From Roseivirga sp. 4D4 (GTDB lineage Bacteria > Bacteroidota > Bacteroidia > Cytophagales > Cyclobacteriaceae), in contig NZ_MDGP01000001.1 of the NCBI RefSeq assembly GCF_001747095.1, positions 4,512,105 to 4,576,104 on the forward strand: 64,000 nucleotides of DNA, read 5' to 3'. Position numbers and translations under genes: made by a program. The notes beneath the pieces were generated by a model. It saw only the letters and a list, made by a program, of their open reading frames with translations. It ran no database searches and was not told the origin of the DNA. This document shows positions 46,201 through 61,200 of this stretch, in pieces (the first letter of the stretch is position 1; every line of letters begins with the position of its first letter).

Positions 46201-49200
46201 TCTCACTGATGACTGCCGTGTTACCATAATCACCCGTTGCCAATACAATGCCTACAACATCTAATGTAGCCGAGCTCGTAGAAGCAATAGTGCCTACCGT
46301 CCACTCACCTGTAGTGCTATTGTACGTTCCTTGAGAAACTGTAGCATTCACAAACGCATAGCCACTAGGTAAACGATCTTCCAATTCGATATTGGTAGCA
46401 GCATCAGGACCATTGTTCGCAATGGTTACAGTAAAGACTACGCTTTCGCCAACATTGGCGGCTCCATTATCGACCACTTTCGTAACCACAAGGTCAGATT
46501 CCTGAACAGTAGCGCCTTGGCTCACACTGTTATTGGATTGATCTGGATCGTACTGATCTGCATCGTTAATGCTGGCAACATTGAGGTGAGAACCAGTCGC
46601 AAGAACTGTTGCTCTCAATGTCAATACCGCACTTGAACTGTTGACCAAAGTGCCCACTGTCCAGATGCCTGTTATAGCATCGTATGTTCCAGTGCTGGTA
46701 GTAAATGCCGCGAAGTTGTATCCACTCGGCAGTCGATCACTCACCTCCACATTCGTAGCTGCATCCGGACCATTATTGGTCACCGTAATGGTGTATACCA
46801 CTTGCTCACCCGGAATAGGGGTAGTGTTGTCGATCACCTTGGTAATACTAAGGTCCGCTTGTTGCGCATCCACTTCCACAGTTTCTGTATTATTCAATGG
46901 TTGTGGATCGTCTTGATCACTGTTTGTGATTGTTGCTGTATTGTTATAGTTACCAGTAGCTCTTGCTTTGGCAACAATGCTTAAGGTTGCTGTCGCAGCA
47001 TTGTTGATCACACCAGGATTCCAAATACCTGTGGTAGCATTATAGCTACCGAATGCTGTTGTAGCACTCACGAAGTCGTATCCGCTAGCGAGTACATCTG
47101 TTACTTCAACATTTGTTGCTGCATCTGGTCCGTTGTTGGTCACTGAAACTGTGAAAGTGATATCCTCTCCAACATTCGGTGTTGCATTAGAAACGGTCTT
47201 GGTGATTCCCAAATCAGCAGACTGAGCAACAATACTTGCACTGGCCGTATTGTTACCAGCATTCGGATCAAATTCTGTTGCAGCAGTAATGCTGGCAGTA
47301 TTGGTAAAGTCACCAGCCGCACCAACCGTAGCTGTCATAGTCAGTGTGGCACTTGCGTCTTTGGCAAGCGATCCAACATCCCATAGGCCTGAAGTGCTGT
47401 TGTAAGTTCCAACACTTGGAGTAGCAGTACCTAAGGTATAGCCTGAAGGCAATTGGTCAGTCACCTGAATACCTGTGGCATCAGAGGTACTTGGTCCATT
47501 ATTCGTCAAAGTCACGGTGAACGTAATCACATCTCCCACATTAGGATCGGTAGCACTCACTGTTTTCACCAATTCGAGATCAGCCCTCGGTGGATTCACT
47601 GTTGCCGTAGCCTGATCATTTGAGTCATCTGGATCGTTTTGATCTAGCGCACTTACAGCGGCTGTATTCGCGTAGTCACCTGAAGCTTTCACGGTTGCCA
47701 CCACTGTCAATGTTGCGGTAGCTGTACTGTTTAATGAACCTACAGTCCAAAGCCCTGAACCACGGTTATATGATCCTTTTGTGCTAATGGCACTGATCAG
47801 GTCATAACCTGAAGGAATCAAGTCTTCGATCACCAAACCAGTAGCTTGATTTGGTCCAGCGTTCGTTGCAACAATCGAGAAGGTCACTTGATCGCCAACA
47901 TTGGCAACGGCATTGCTGACAGTTTTCGCAAGACTAATGTCAGAGGTTTGCAGGGTAACTGAAGCACTCGCACTGTTATCCGTATTGTCCGTATCAAATA
48001 CGTCTGAGGCAGTCACCGTAGCGGTATTTGTGAAGATACCTGCTGATTGTACTGTAGCTCTGATGGTCAGTGTAGCAGAAGCGTTGCTACCTAAACTAGG
48101 TAGTGTCCAAAGTCCAGTACTGCTCACATATGCTCCAACAGAAGCAGTGCTGCTTACCAGTGTATATCCATCAGGCAACTGATCTGTCACCTCTATATTG
48201 GTTGCATCATTTGGCCCTTCGTTTAGAAGCGTTACAGTGAAGATCACATCCTCGCCTGGAACTGGAGATGCATTGTCAACCGCTTTGCTAATATTCAGGT
48301 CAGCAAACTGAGTTGTTACATTAACAGTCGCATCATTATTGTCCGTGTCAGGGTCGTCCTGATCAGCAGCAGTAATGGTCGCTGTATTGTTGTAGTCACC
48401 CGTGGATTTTGCTTTAGCGATCAGGTCAATTGTCGCTGTTGTTCCATTCGTAATCGATCCAACCGTCCATAGTCCAGTAGCATTGTTGTAGCTACCGAAG
48501 GAAGTATTGGCTGCCACAAAGTCGTAACCAGAAGGCAGTTGATCTGTTACTACAACACCCGTTGCCGCATCAGGGCCAAGGTTGTTCACACTTATGGTGA
48601 AGGTCACATTATCGTCCACGTTTGGCGTAGCATCACTCACCGTTTTGGTGATGGCCAAGTCTGCAGATTGTGCAACAATACTTGCGCTTGCTGTATTGTC
48701 TCCTTCATTTGGATCGAAGACGTCAGAAGCAGTTACACTTGCTGTATTAGTGAATTCACCATTCTCTCTGACAGTCGCTCGAATTGTCAGTACAACAACC
48801 TCGTCCTTATCTAGGTTGCCTACCGTCCAAATGCCATTTACATTATTGTAGCTAGTACCTGGAGTAGTGGTAGCATTCGTTAAAGCATATCCCGATGGTA
48901 ATTTATCCGTCACCTCGATACCTGTTGCGGTAGCAGTACTTGGTCCGTTGTTGGTCAAGGTCACCGTGAAGGTCACTTGATCACCTACGTTTGGATTATT
49001 CGAGTCGACCACTTTCGTCAAGTTGAGATCGGCTCGAGGAGGATTGACAGTGCTTGAAACAGAATCATCCGTATTATCCGGATCGACTTGATCCAGACTG
49101 CTGACAGATGCTGTATTCGTATAGTCACCTGTTGCCAGTACGGTTGCCGTCACTTGCAGTGTAACCACACCTGCATTAGGAAGCGTACCGATTTGCCAGT

Positions 49201-52200
49201 TGCCTGTCGCATTGGTGAAGGTTCCTTGGTTAGAAGTGGCACTCACGAAGCTATAACCTGAAGGTAATCGATCGCTTACCGATAAGCCTGTCGCTGTATT
49301 CGGACCGTTGTTTGTCACCGTCACAGTGAAGGTTACATTTTCTCCTACGTTAGCCGAAGCATTGCTAACTGTCTTCGTAATGCTGATATCAGAGGTCTGA
49401 ACGGTCACGCTTGTCGAAGCTTGATTGTCCGTGTTGTCGACATCAAACTGATCCGAAGCAGTAACCGAAGCAGTATTAGTGTAATCGCCAGAAGCCTGAA
49501 CTGTAGCTCTGATGGTTAGCACAGCACTACCTGAGCTTCCAATGCTACTAATGTTCCACTTACCAGTTGAACTCGTGTACGTGCCGATCGATGCATTGCT
49601 GCTAACAAGGGCATAACCGCTTGGTAGTAAATCTGTGATTTCAACGTTGGTCGCACTATTAGGTCCCTGATTCGCAATAGTAACGGTAAAGATTACATCG
49701 TCACCTGGTACTGGAGTGGCATTGTCGACAGTTTTTGTCACGCTTAGGTCTGCGAATTGTGCAGTTACCTGAACTGTCGCTTCATTGTTCGCATCTTCGG
49801 GATCATCTTGATCAACTGCCGTGATGGTTGCAGTATTGTCATAGTTCACCGTTTCCGTCACTTTAGCGATAATCGATAGGGTCGCAGTTTGCGCATTCGC
49901 TATCGAGCCCAGTGTCCAAAGCCCAGTACTTTCGGCATATGCACCGAAGTTGGTGGAAGCAGAGACAAATTCGTAACCACTTGGCAATTGATCCGTCACC
50001 TGAACGCCAGTTGCAGGGTCAGGACCTAAGTTGCTTAGGTTGATGGTGAAGGTTACGTTTTGCCCTACGTTCGGCATGGCGTTGCTAACTGCTTTAGTGA
50101 TCTCTAAGTCTGAAGCTTGGGCCAGAATACTGACGCTAGCCGTATTGTCTCCTGAATTCGGATCGAATACATCGCTGGCCGAAATTCTTGCCGTATTGGT
50201 GAAGTCTCCTGTTTCATTTACAGTTGCTGTCATGGTCAAGGTTGCGTTGGCAGCATTGGCCAATGTACCTAAAGTCCAAATACCCGAATTACGATCATAA
50301 GTACCTTGACTTGCCGTAGGTGTAACAAGCGTGTAGCCTGAAGGCACTAGGTCTGTTACTTCAATGCCTGTCGCACTAGAAGTGCTCGGCCCGTTGTTGG
50401 TAACAGTCACTGTAAACGTGATCAGGTCACCCACATTTGGATTTGTATTGTCCACAGTTTTCGTGATTGCCAAATCTGCACGTGGAGGAGTTACCGTTGC
50501 GGTAGCAGCATCATTCGTACTCGTTGGATCGATTTGATCCAAGCTGTTGACTGAAGTACTATTGGCATAATCTCCACTTGAGAGTACAGATGCGCTCATG
50601 GTTAGCGTAACAGTTCCGGCATTCGCTAACTGACCGATGGTCCAGATACCAGTTGCCGATACATAGCTTCCAGCACTTGGGTTCGCAGAGATCAGGTTAT
50701 AACCAGATGGCAGTTGATCGATGATCGATAGACCTGTTGCTCTGTCCGTTCCATTGTTGGTCACCGTTACTGTGAAAGTGACAGTTTCACCCACATTGGC
50801 CGTATTATCATCAACCGTTTTGGTCACTGCAATATCAGAAGACTGAAGTGTTACTGCACTACTGGCCGTGTTATTCGAATTGTCATTGTCAAATTGATCA
50901 ACAGCAGTGATAGTAGCGGTATTGGTAAAGTCTCCAGCAGACTGAACAGTAGTTCTGATGGTCAAAGTAGCTGTTGCGCTATTGGCAAGACTACTGATTG
51001 TCCAAGAACCTGTGCCTGAAGTGTAAGTGCCTTGCGAAGCCACTGCACTCACTATAGCGAATCCGCTTGGAATCTGATCTGTTACGGTGATTCCAGTGGC
51101 AGCATCAGGTCCATTATTCGTCAGGTTAATAGTGAAAATCACATCATCACCTGGTACTGGATTAGCATTATCAACCGCTTTAGTCACGCTGAGATCAGCA
51201 ATCATAGGATCAAGTGTCACAGAAGCACTGTTATTCGTGTTGTCTGTATCGTTCTGATCGACAGCTGTAATCGTGGCTGTGTTCACAAAGCTACCAGTTG
51301 ATAAAGTTGTTGCTTTTACTTCAAGTGTCGCTACACCTGCATTGTTCAGGCTTGCAAACGACCAGAGGCCAGTTGCGTTGTTGTACGTTCCTCTAGAAGG
51401 AGTCGCGCTCACAAATGTAAATCCTGAAGGAAGCTGATCCGTGATCGTAACATTCGAAGCAGGGTCAGGTCCAGCATTGTTTACTGTGATGGTAAAGGTT
51501 ACTTCATCACCGACATTTGGTACTAGGTCGCTTGCAGATTTAGAGATGCTTAAGTCAGCATTCTGAATACCAGAAGATACGCTAGCCGTATTGTTGCTCG
51601 TCTCTGGATCGAATTCATTGACACTTGTAATGGTTGCCGTATTTGTTCTATCTCCTGTAGCATTGACTGTCGCTAAGATTTCTAAAGTAGCCACATTGCC
51701 ATTAGTAAGACTTCCAACTGTCCAAATACCCGTTCCAGCCACATAAGATCCTTGGCTTTCTGTTGCATTCACAAGCGTGAATCCACTTGGCAATTGATCG
51801 GTAAGTACAATATTAGTTGCTTGATCTGGACCGTCATTGGTTACCGTAACAGTGAACATCACATTATCACCTACGTTCGGACTGGCATCATCAATCACTT
51901 TCGTGACAACAAGGTCAGCATTCGGAGGTGTGACAGTAGCAGTAGCTGAGTCGTTGGTATTGTCCGTATCATTTTGGTCGACACGCTGTACAGCAGCCAC
52001 ATTGTCGTAGACACCGGTTGATTGAACGGTGGCTACGATCGTGATTGTGGCACTACTAGAATTGTTTAAAGTTCCTAATGTCCATACACCGCTAGTTGCG
52101 TTATATGTGCCTTGGCTTGCCGTTGCGCTCACAAAAGCAAAGCCTGTCGGTAGTTTGTCGACAATCTCTACATTGGTAGCTGCATCAGGACCTGCATTAG

Positions 52201-55200
52201 AGGCAGTGACGGTAAATGTCACGTTTTCACCCACATTGGCGATGTTATTACTTACGATTTTAGTTACGCTGATATCTGCCTCTTGAACAGTTACAGTTGC
52301 TGTTGCGCTATCGTTGCTTGCATCAGTATCGAAAGTTGAGTTTCGAGTGATCGAAGCAGTGTTCAGGTAATCACCACTAGCATTTACAGTCGCTCTGATG
52401 ATCAAGGTCTGAGTTGTGCCATTGCCGATCGTTCCGATATTCCAAATACCTGTAGTATTGTCATAAGTACCTTTCGTTCTGGTGGCGTTTACGAAGGTGT
52501 AACCGCTTGGCAATACATCCGTGATCTGTACTTCTCTCGCACTATTCGGACCAGCATTTGAAGCTGTGACGGTAAAGTCAATAGACTCTCCTGGAACAGG
52601 CGTAGTGTTACTGACCACCTTAGTCACTGAAACATCAGATAGGAGAGCCGTAATTGTTGTGCTCGCTTGATCGTTCGTATTGTCAAGGTCGGTTTGGTTC
52701 GAAGAAACTACCGAAATCGTATTCGTATAGTTTCCAGTACTAAGTACTTTGCCTACTACCGTTAGGTTGGCAGTCGATCCGTTTGGAAGTGCCCCAATGT
52801 TCCAAGTACCGGTAGTCTCATTGTAAGTACCGAAGTCTTGGTTAGCAGAAACGAATGTGAATCCGTCAGGCAATATGTTATTCGCTATTACACCGGTAGC
52901 AGCATCAGGTCCATTGTTGGTTAGAGTGACTGTAAAAGTCACTTCTTCACCTACATCCTGAGTAGTTACATCTGGTGTAATCGTAACGGCAAGGTCGATC
53001 GCTTGAGAGTTCGTGCTAACTGTAGCCGTATTATTACCCTTGTCTGGATCGAACTGATCAGATGCCGTGATGCTTGCAATGTTGGTCAAGTCACCTGTTG
53101 CATTTACGGTCGCAGTGATCGTCAACGTAGCATTTGCTCCATTTGCGACTGTGCCAACGGTCCATAGACCCGTTGAATTGTCATAAGCACCCGAAGTGGT
53201 ATTTGCACTCACGAAAGTATAGCCGTCAGGCAATGCATCAGTTATCACAACATTCGTTGCGTCAGCAGTACTTGACGCTTCACTTTGTACCGTTAAGGTG
53301 AAAGTAACTTCCTCACCTACGGTAGGAGTGGTCTTATCCACAGTTTTCGTTATCGATAGATCCGCAACAGGAGGAGTGACAGTTGCCGAAGCATTGTCAT
53401 CCGTATTGTCAGGGTCGATTTGATCAAGTTCATTCACTGAAGCAGTGTTTACATTGTCATCAACAGATGCCACGGTAGCTGTAATTGTCAAGGTAGCAGT
53501 CGCTCCACTCGCCAGTGTACCGATGGTCCAGATGTCAGTTGCGTTGCTGAAGCTTCCATTAGCTGTGCTGCTAGAAACGAAAGTATATCCTGCAGGAAGG
53601 TCATCTCTGATTTCAAGGTTAGTTGCGGCATCAGGTCCAGCATTGCTTGCCGTTACAGTGAATACTACATTTTCACCAACATTAGCCGAAGCATTGTCTA
53701 CCACTTTAGTAATGCTGATGTCTGATGACTGTACCGTTACGCTTCTAGATGCTGTGTTGTCGGTTGTGTCATTATCGAATTGATCAGAAGCGGTAACCGA
53801 AGCCGTGTTCGCATAATCACCTGTCGCGAGTACCTTCGCTCTGATGGTCAATGAGGCACTTCCACCATTGGCTAAAGTTCCAACGGTCCAAACACCAGTG
53901 TTTGATACATAAGCCCCTTGTGAAGTAGAGAAGCTCACCAAAGTATAACCACTAGGTAGTTGATCGGTGATTGCTACGTTGGTAGCATTTCCAGTTCCTT
54001 GATTCAGTGCTGTTACTGTAAAGATCACATCATCACCCGGGATTGGAGTTGCGTTGTCAACAGTTTTAGTCAGGTTGATATCTGCAACTTGTGGTACCAC
54101 ATTTACGGTAGCAGAATCATTAGTATTGTCACCATCGGCTTGATCGATAGAGGTCAAAGATGCAGTGTTATTATAAACACCAGTTGACTTCACTGTAGCC
54201 ATAATTTCAAGAGAAACGGATGTATTAGCAGGTATAGTACCCACTGTCCAAATGCCTGTTCCACTGTTGAAACTTCCATTTACAGTTGTAGAACCAACCA
54301 CATCATATCCTGTAGGGATGGCATCAGTGATTGTCACTCCTGTGGCATTATCACTTCCAGTGTGGGTAGCAGTGATCGTAAACTTGATTTGATCTCCGAT
54401 TTGAGGAGCGGCATTGTCCACTACCTTGGCTATCGCGATATCAGCATCTTGTTTCAAGGTCGATGCACTTGAAGTGTTGTTTGCTGTATCAGGATCGAAT
54501 TGATCTGCAGCCGTTACAGTTGCAGTATTTTCAAAGTTTCCTGTGGCATTAACAGTAGCGGTAATGGCCAGCGTAGCAATTGAGTTGCTCGCCAAATTAC
54601 CAATGGTCCAAACCCCAGTTCCAGCAACGTAAGTACCCTGACTTGGTGTATTACCAGTGATGGTATATCCATCAGGTAGTTGGTCTGTGATGACAACACC
54701 TGTAGCATCTTCGGAACCGTCATTATTCGTAGCTGTAATCACAAATGTGATTTCATCGCCCGTGTTAACGCGTACTTGGTCAACAGTCTTAGCAACGCTG
54801 ATGTCTACTCTTGGAGGCGTTACAGTTTCAGTATCCTGATCATTTGTGCTGTTATCATCCACTTGATCAACGCTACTTAGCGAAGCAGTATTACCGTAAT
54901 CACCCGAAGCATTGACAGTAGCTACTACGGTTAACGTTGTAGAACCGCCATTCGCTAGGTTGCCCACTGTCCAAACACCCGTAGTCGCATTGTACGATCC
55001 AGCAGCTGGGGACTGACTCACTAATGTGTAGCCAGAAGGGAGGAGGTTGTCGATCACAAGGTTAGTTGCATCATCTCCGCCATTGTTATTCACCGTAACA
55101 GTGAATGTTACGTTTTCTCCAACATTAGCAGAAGCATTGTCTACCGCAACAGTTACTGCGATATCTGATTCCTGCAATGTCAATCCTTGACTAGCGCTAT

Positions 55201-58200
55201 TATTGCTATTGTCAGGATCGAATTGATCGGCACTGTTGATGTTGGCCACATTGGTGAAGTTGCCAGTGGTTTGAACCGTTCCAGTCAATGTCAATACAGC
55301 ACTAGAGCTGTTTACAAGGTTGCCGACTGTCCAAATGCCAGTATTAGCATCGTATGTTCCAGTGCTAGCCGTGAAGCTGGCAAAAGCTATACCCGATGGA
55401 AGTCGATCGCTCACTTCAACCGAAGTAGCAGCATCAGGACCATCGTTGGTCACGGTGATGGTATAGACTACTGTAGCACCCGGAATCGGGTTATTGTCAT
55501 TAAGCATCTTAGTGATACTCAAATCAGCAATCTGAGCATCTACATTAGCTGTGCTCGAATTGTTGCTTGTTGTAGGATCATCCTGATCCGAAGCTGAAAT
55601 CGAAGCAGTATTGTTGTACGTACCTGTTGGCAATACTTTCGCTCTGATGGTCAACACTGGAGATTGTGCAGTAGTAACATTACCCACCCTCCAAAGTCCA
55701 GTTGTCGCACTGTAGTTACCGAATGCTGTATTAGAACTCACAAACTGATATCCGTTAGGTAGGATATCGGTAATGGCAACATTGGTAGCTAAATCAGGGC
55801 CAGCATTCGACAATGTCAAAGTAAAGGTGACCTCTTCATCTACATTAGGTGTTGCGTTGTTAACAACTTTCGTAAGCGCTAAATCAGCAGACTGGGTTAC
55901 GATAGTAGCGGTCGAAGTATTGTTGCCGCTATTTGGATCGAATTGATCTGCTTTAGTTACAGAGGCCGTATTGGCAAAGTTTCCGGTAGAAAGGACGGTA
56001 GCCGTGATCACTAATGTCGCGTTGGCATCTTTTGCCAAGCTTCCTACATTCCAAAGTCCAGTTCCATTGTTATAAGTACCGACACTAGGAGTGGCTGAGC
56101 TGAAGGTATATCCAGAAGGCAATACATCTACTACTTCGATACCCGTGGCCGAACCTGCTGTAGGTCCATTGTTGGTAAGCGTCATTGTGAAAGTGATGAG
56201 GTCACCCACATTCGGACTGCTATTACTCACTGTTTTCACTAACTCAAGATCCATTACCGGAGCAGTTACTGTTTCCGAAGCAGAGTCGTCTGTATTGTCA
56301 GGATCTTGCTGATCAAGCGTCTTTACAGAAGCAGTATTTGTAAAGTCACCCGTAGAAAGTACCGTTGCCGTAATGGTCAATGTAGCCGAAGCTGCGTTGT
56401 TCAATGTTCCGATTGTCCAAACTCCAGCACCATTGCTGTAGGTTCCGGTCGAAGCGGTTGCACTGAGGAAGGCATAACCAGAAGGTAAAGCTTCATTGAT
56501 ACTAAGGTTAGTCGCATTGTCAGCACCTGTGTTAGTGACAGTTACCGTAAATGTTACATTTTCGCCCACATTGGCAGTTGCATTGTCCACCGTTTTGGTA
56601 ATGGCGATATCAGAAGTTTCCAAAGTAACCAATGCAGTATCTGAGTTGTCAGTTGTATCTCCATCGAATTGATCAGAAGCAGTAACTGTGGCTGTATTGG
56701 TATAATTTCCTGTGGCCAGGACAGTTGCTCTGAGCGTCAAAGTGGTTGTCGCGCCATTCGCTATTGTTCCAACAGTCCAAAGTCCAGTTGAAGACACATA
56801 ACTACCCTGAGAAGCTACTGCACTAACCAATGTATATCCGCTAGGAAGAAGGTCAGTTACTTGAACTCCTGTTGCTGCGGCAGTTCCTTCATTCAGCACA
56901 TTGACTGTGAAGATGACATCATCTCCTGCATTCGGAGTCGCATTATCTACTGACTTAGTAACATTGAGATCAGCTACCATAGGAACTACAGTGATAGTAC
57001 TTGAATCATCAGTAGCATCAGGGTCATTCTGATCTAGTGAAGTGACTGATGCAGTGTTCGCATAGCTTCCCGTGGATAGCACTGTAGCAGTAACACGTAA
57101 AGTGGCTGTTCCGGCATCGTTCAGTGTACCGATACTCCAAACGCCTGTTCCTGAAACATAAGAACCTCTATCTACGGTATGACTTGCATAAGTAAACCCA
57201 CTTGGCAATAGATCGGTAACGATTAGGTTGTCAGCAGGATCTGGTCCCGAGTTGTTCACCACTACGGTAAAGACTACCGACTCACCAATATTAGGAGTGA
57301 GGTTGTCTACAGATTTGGCAACAGAGATATCAGAACTCTCGATGAATGCTGCTGCGGTCGCTGTATTGTTTGCCGTGTTTGTATCGAATTCATTGACCGC
57401 AGAAACTGTCGCTGTATTAGTCAATGCTCCAGCAGCATTCAATGTGGCTACAATCTCAAGAGATTTAGCAACACCGTTGGCAAGACTACCCACGGTCCAG
57501 ATTCCCGTTCCACTGTCATAAGTACCTTGATCGGCAGTCGCACTAACGAAGGTGTAACCCGCTGGTAGTTGATCTGTGATTGTAATTCCAGAAGCGCCAT
57601 CAGGGCCATTATTTTCAAGAAGTACCGTGAATGTCACTTGATCACCCACGTTTGCTCCGATAGGAGTCACTGATTTAGTCAGTGCGAGGTCAATGTTAGC
57701 AGGGTCTACTGTTTGAGAAGCGCTGTCATTCGTAGAAGTGCCATCAAATTGATCAAGCGATTGAACACTAGCAGTATTGTTATAAGTACCTGTTGATAGC
57801 ACTGTAGCAACAATATCTAGAGTGGCATTATTGCCATTGTTAATCGTTCCTGCAGCCCAAACGCCTGTTCCAGAAGTATAAGTTCCCTGGCTTGGCGTAG
57901 CACTCACGAAGGTATATCCTGAAGGAAGTTGATCGAGGATATTCACGTTGGTCGCATTGCTTGGTCCAGCATTACTTACTGTTATGGTGAAGGTGGCATT
58001 TTGGCCCACATTCGTAGTTGCATTGTCAACAACTTTCGTAACACTCAAATCTGACTGCTGCATGGTTACAGACTCAGATGCAGTATTGTTAGCTGCATTG
58101 GTATCGAACGTATTGTTTCTGGTAATGGTAGCTGTATTGGTGTAAGTACCAGCCGTATTAACTGTGGCTCTAATCACTAAAGTCTGACTAGCAGCTGCTG

Positions 58201-61200
58201 CGATATTTCCTACATCCCAAAGCCCTGAAAGATTGGAATATGTACCGGCAGTGATAGTTGGCGTACTGACAAATGTGTATCCAGAAGGAAGTACGTCAGT
58301 AATTTGAACACCATTAGCTGTTGCAGTACCGTTGTTCGTTGCTACAATCGTAAACTCAACAGTTCCACCTGGAAGTGGCGTACTATTGTCTACTACTTTC
58401 GTGATACCCACCTCTGAAAGAAGAGGAGCAGAAGTAGCATTGTCTGAATCATTTGTGCCATTCGAATCTGTTTGGTCCGCAGACGTCACCGAGGCTGTAT
58501 TGGTATAAACGCCAGTGGCATTTATAGTAGTTCTTAGCGTTAGTGTCGCAGTTTCAGCATTAGCTAAACTTCCGACAGTCCAAACTCCTGTTCCAGATAC
58601 ATAAGTACCGTGAGATGCTGTGCTCGATACAAGGGTATATCCTGAAGGCAATAGATCGTTCGCCACAACATTCGTTGCAAGGTCAGGTCCATTGTTCAAT
58701 AGCGATACGGTAAATACTACACTTTCACCTACATCCTGAGTGGCATTGTCCACCGTCTTGGTCATTTGCAAGTCAATGGATTGAACCGTAGGACTAGCTG
58801 ATGCGGTGTTGTTTCCTCCGTTCGGATCGAACTGATCGGAGGCTGTGATACTGGCTACGTTAGTGTAGTCGGCTACTGCGGTTACTGTAGCATTGATGGT
58901 CAAAGTGACTGAACCACCATTGGTGATTGTACCAATATCCCAAACTCCCGTACCCGAAGTATAGGTACCCTGACTTGGAGTTGCGCTCACAAAGGTATAT
59001 CCAGCAGGAAGCAGGTCAGTAACTGTTACGTTCGTTGCATCGGCAGTACTAGCAGCACCACTTGTAACGGTTACAGTAAAGACCACAGGATCAGTAGGAG
59101 TGGTGGTCACAGTATTGACCGTTTTAGTAATACCCAATTCTGCAATTGGTGGAGTTACTGTTGCGCTAGCCGAGTCATCAGTGCCATCAGGATCAAGTTG
59201 ATCTAGTGATTGTACAGAAGCTGTATTTGTGTTGTCGTCAACATTGACCACAGTCGCTGTGATATCTAAAGTAGCATTTGCACCATTGCTCAATGAACCC
59301 AGAGTCCATAGTCCGGTGGCATTACTGTAGCTACCAGTAGCAGTGTTACTAGATACAAAGGTGTATCCTGAAGGAAGCTGGTCTTTGATGACAACATTGG
59401 TCGCATCATTTGGACCTTGGTTAGTCGCTGTGATAGTAAACACTACGTTTTGACCCACATTAGCTGTCGCGTTATCGACAGACTTTGCAAGGTTGATGTC
59501 AGCGTTTTGAACAGTCACTGATTGGCTGGCACTGTTGTCCGTTCCATCGCTGTCAAACTGATCTGAAGCAGTAACGGTAGCCGTGTTGTTATAGTCACCA
59601 CTCGACTTAACAGTTGCTCGAAGTGTCAGTGATGCACTCGCACCATTGGCTAAAGTACCTACTGTCCAAATACCTGTATCAGACAAGTAACTACCCTGAG
59701 AAGTAGAAGCACTTACAAAAGTATATCCACTTGGCAGCTGATCGGTGATGCTTACGTTGGTGGCTTGTCCGCTACCTTGATTCAATACAGTTACAGTGAA
59801 GATCACATCTGCTCCTGGGATAGGAGAGGCATTATCTACCGTTTTGGTCATATTCAGATCAGCAAATTGTGTTACAACAACCGCTGTCGCAGAATCATTA
59901 CCGGCATTGCTATCGGCTTGATCGATTGTTGTTAGCGTAGCTGTATTATTATAAGTTCCAGTAGAAAGTACTGTCGCAGTAATAGTCAATGTTACTGAAG
60001 AGTTGACCTCAATCGATCCAACAGTCCAAACACCAGTTCCGCTATTATAGCTTCCTGTTAAGGTACTTGCACTTACGAAAGTGTAGCCTGCTGGCAATGC
60101 ATCCGTGATTGTCACGCCAGTAGCAGCATCATCTCCTGTATGCGTTGCCGTAATGGTGAAAGTCACTTGATCACCCACCTGAGGTGCTGCATCATTCACG
60201 GTTTTGGCTATGGCAATATCTGCCGATTGCTTAGTAGTCGAAGCAGTTGCAGTGTCGTTGCTTGTATTCGTATCGAACTGATCAACTGCGGTAACAGAAG
60301 CTGTGTTGGTGAAGTCTCCTGCACCATTTACGGTTGCCGTAATGGCCAGTGTAGCGGTAGTGTTTTTGGCAAGACTACCGACTGTCCAAACACCTGTACC
60401 AGATACATAAGCACCTTGACTTGGCGTATCACCAGTGTAGGTGTATCCCGAAGGTAAAAGATCCGTCACTGTGATTCCCGTGGCGTCTGTAGTAGTGCTG
60501 TTGTTTTTCACAGTTAAGGTGAAGGTGATCGCATCTCCAGTATTCACTCTTTCTCTATCGACCACTTTCGCCATGCTGATATCCGCTCGTGGAGGAGTTA
60601 CCGTGCTAGTCGCCTGGTCGTTGGTTGAAGTATTGTCTTGCTGATCGAGGCTTCCAACGGATGCTGTGTTTCCATAGTCACCAGTAGCCAGAACAGTTCC
60701 TACTACGGTCAATGTTGCATTGGCCCCGTTACTGACAGTGCCCACGGTCCAAACGCCAGTTCCTGATACATAAGTACCCTGACTTGCCACATGGCTTACG
60801 AAGGTATAGCCAGAAGGAAGAAGGTCATTGACCACAAGATTGGTGGCGTCATCTGGCCCTGCATTCGATGCAGTAATTGTGAATGTTACGTTGCTGCCAA
60901 CATTAGCTGCTGCATTGTCAACCACTTTCGTGATGGCAATGTCAGATTGTTGTAGAGTGTAAGTCTGGCTTGCACTGTTGTTAGAATTGTCTGTGTCGAA
61001 CTGATCGGCACTGTCAATATTGGCAACATTTGTCGTGGTTCCAGTTGTTAGTACTGTTCCTGTTAGCGTTAGTACTGCCGAGGAACTATTCGCTAGGCTT
61101 CCAACTGTCCAAACTCCCGTATTCGAATCGTATGTTCCAGCACTTTCAGTGGAAGAAACAAATGTCAATCCTGAAGGAAGGCGATCACTTACCAGAACAT

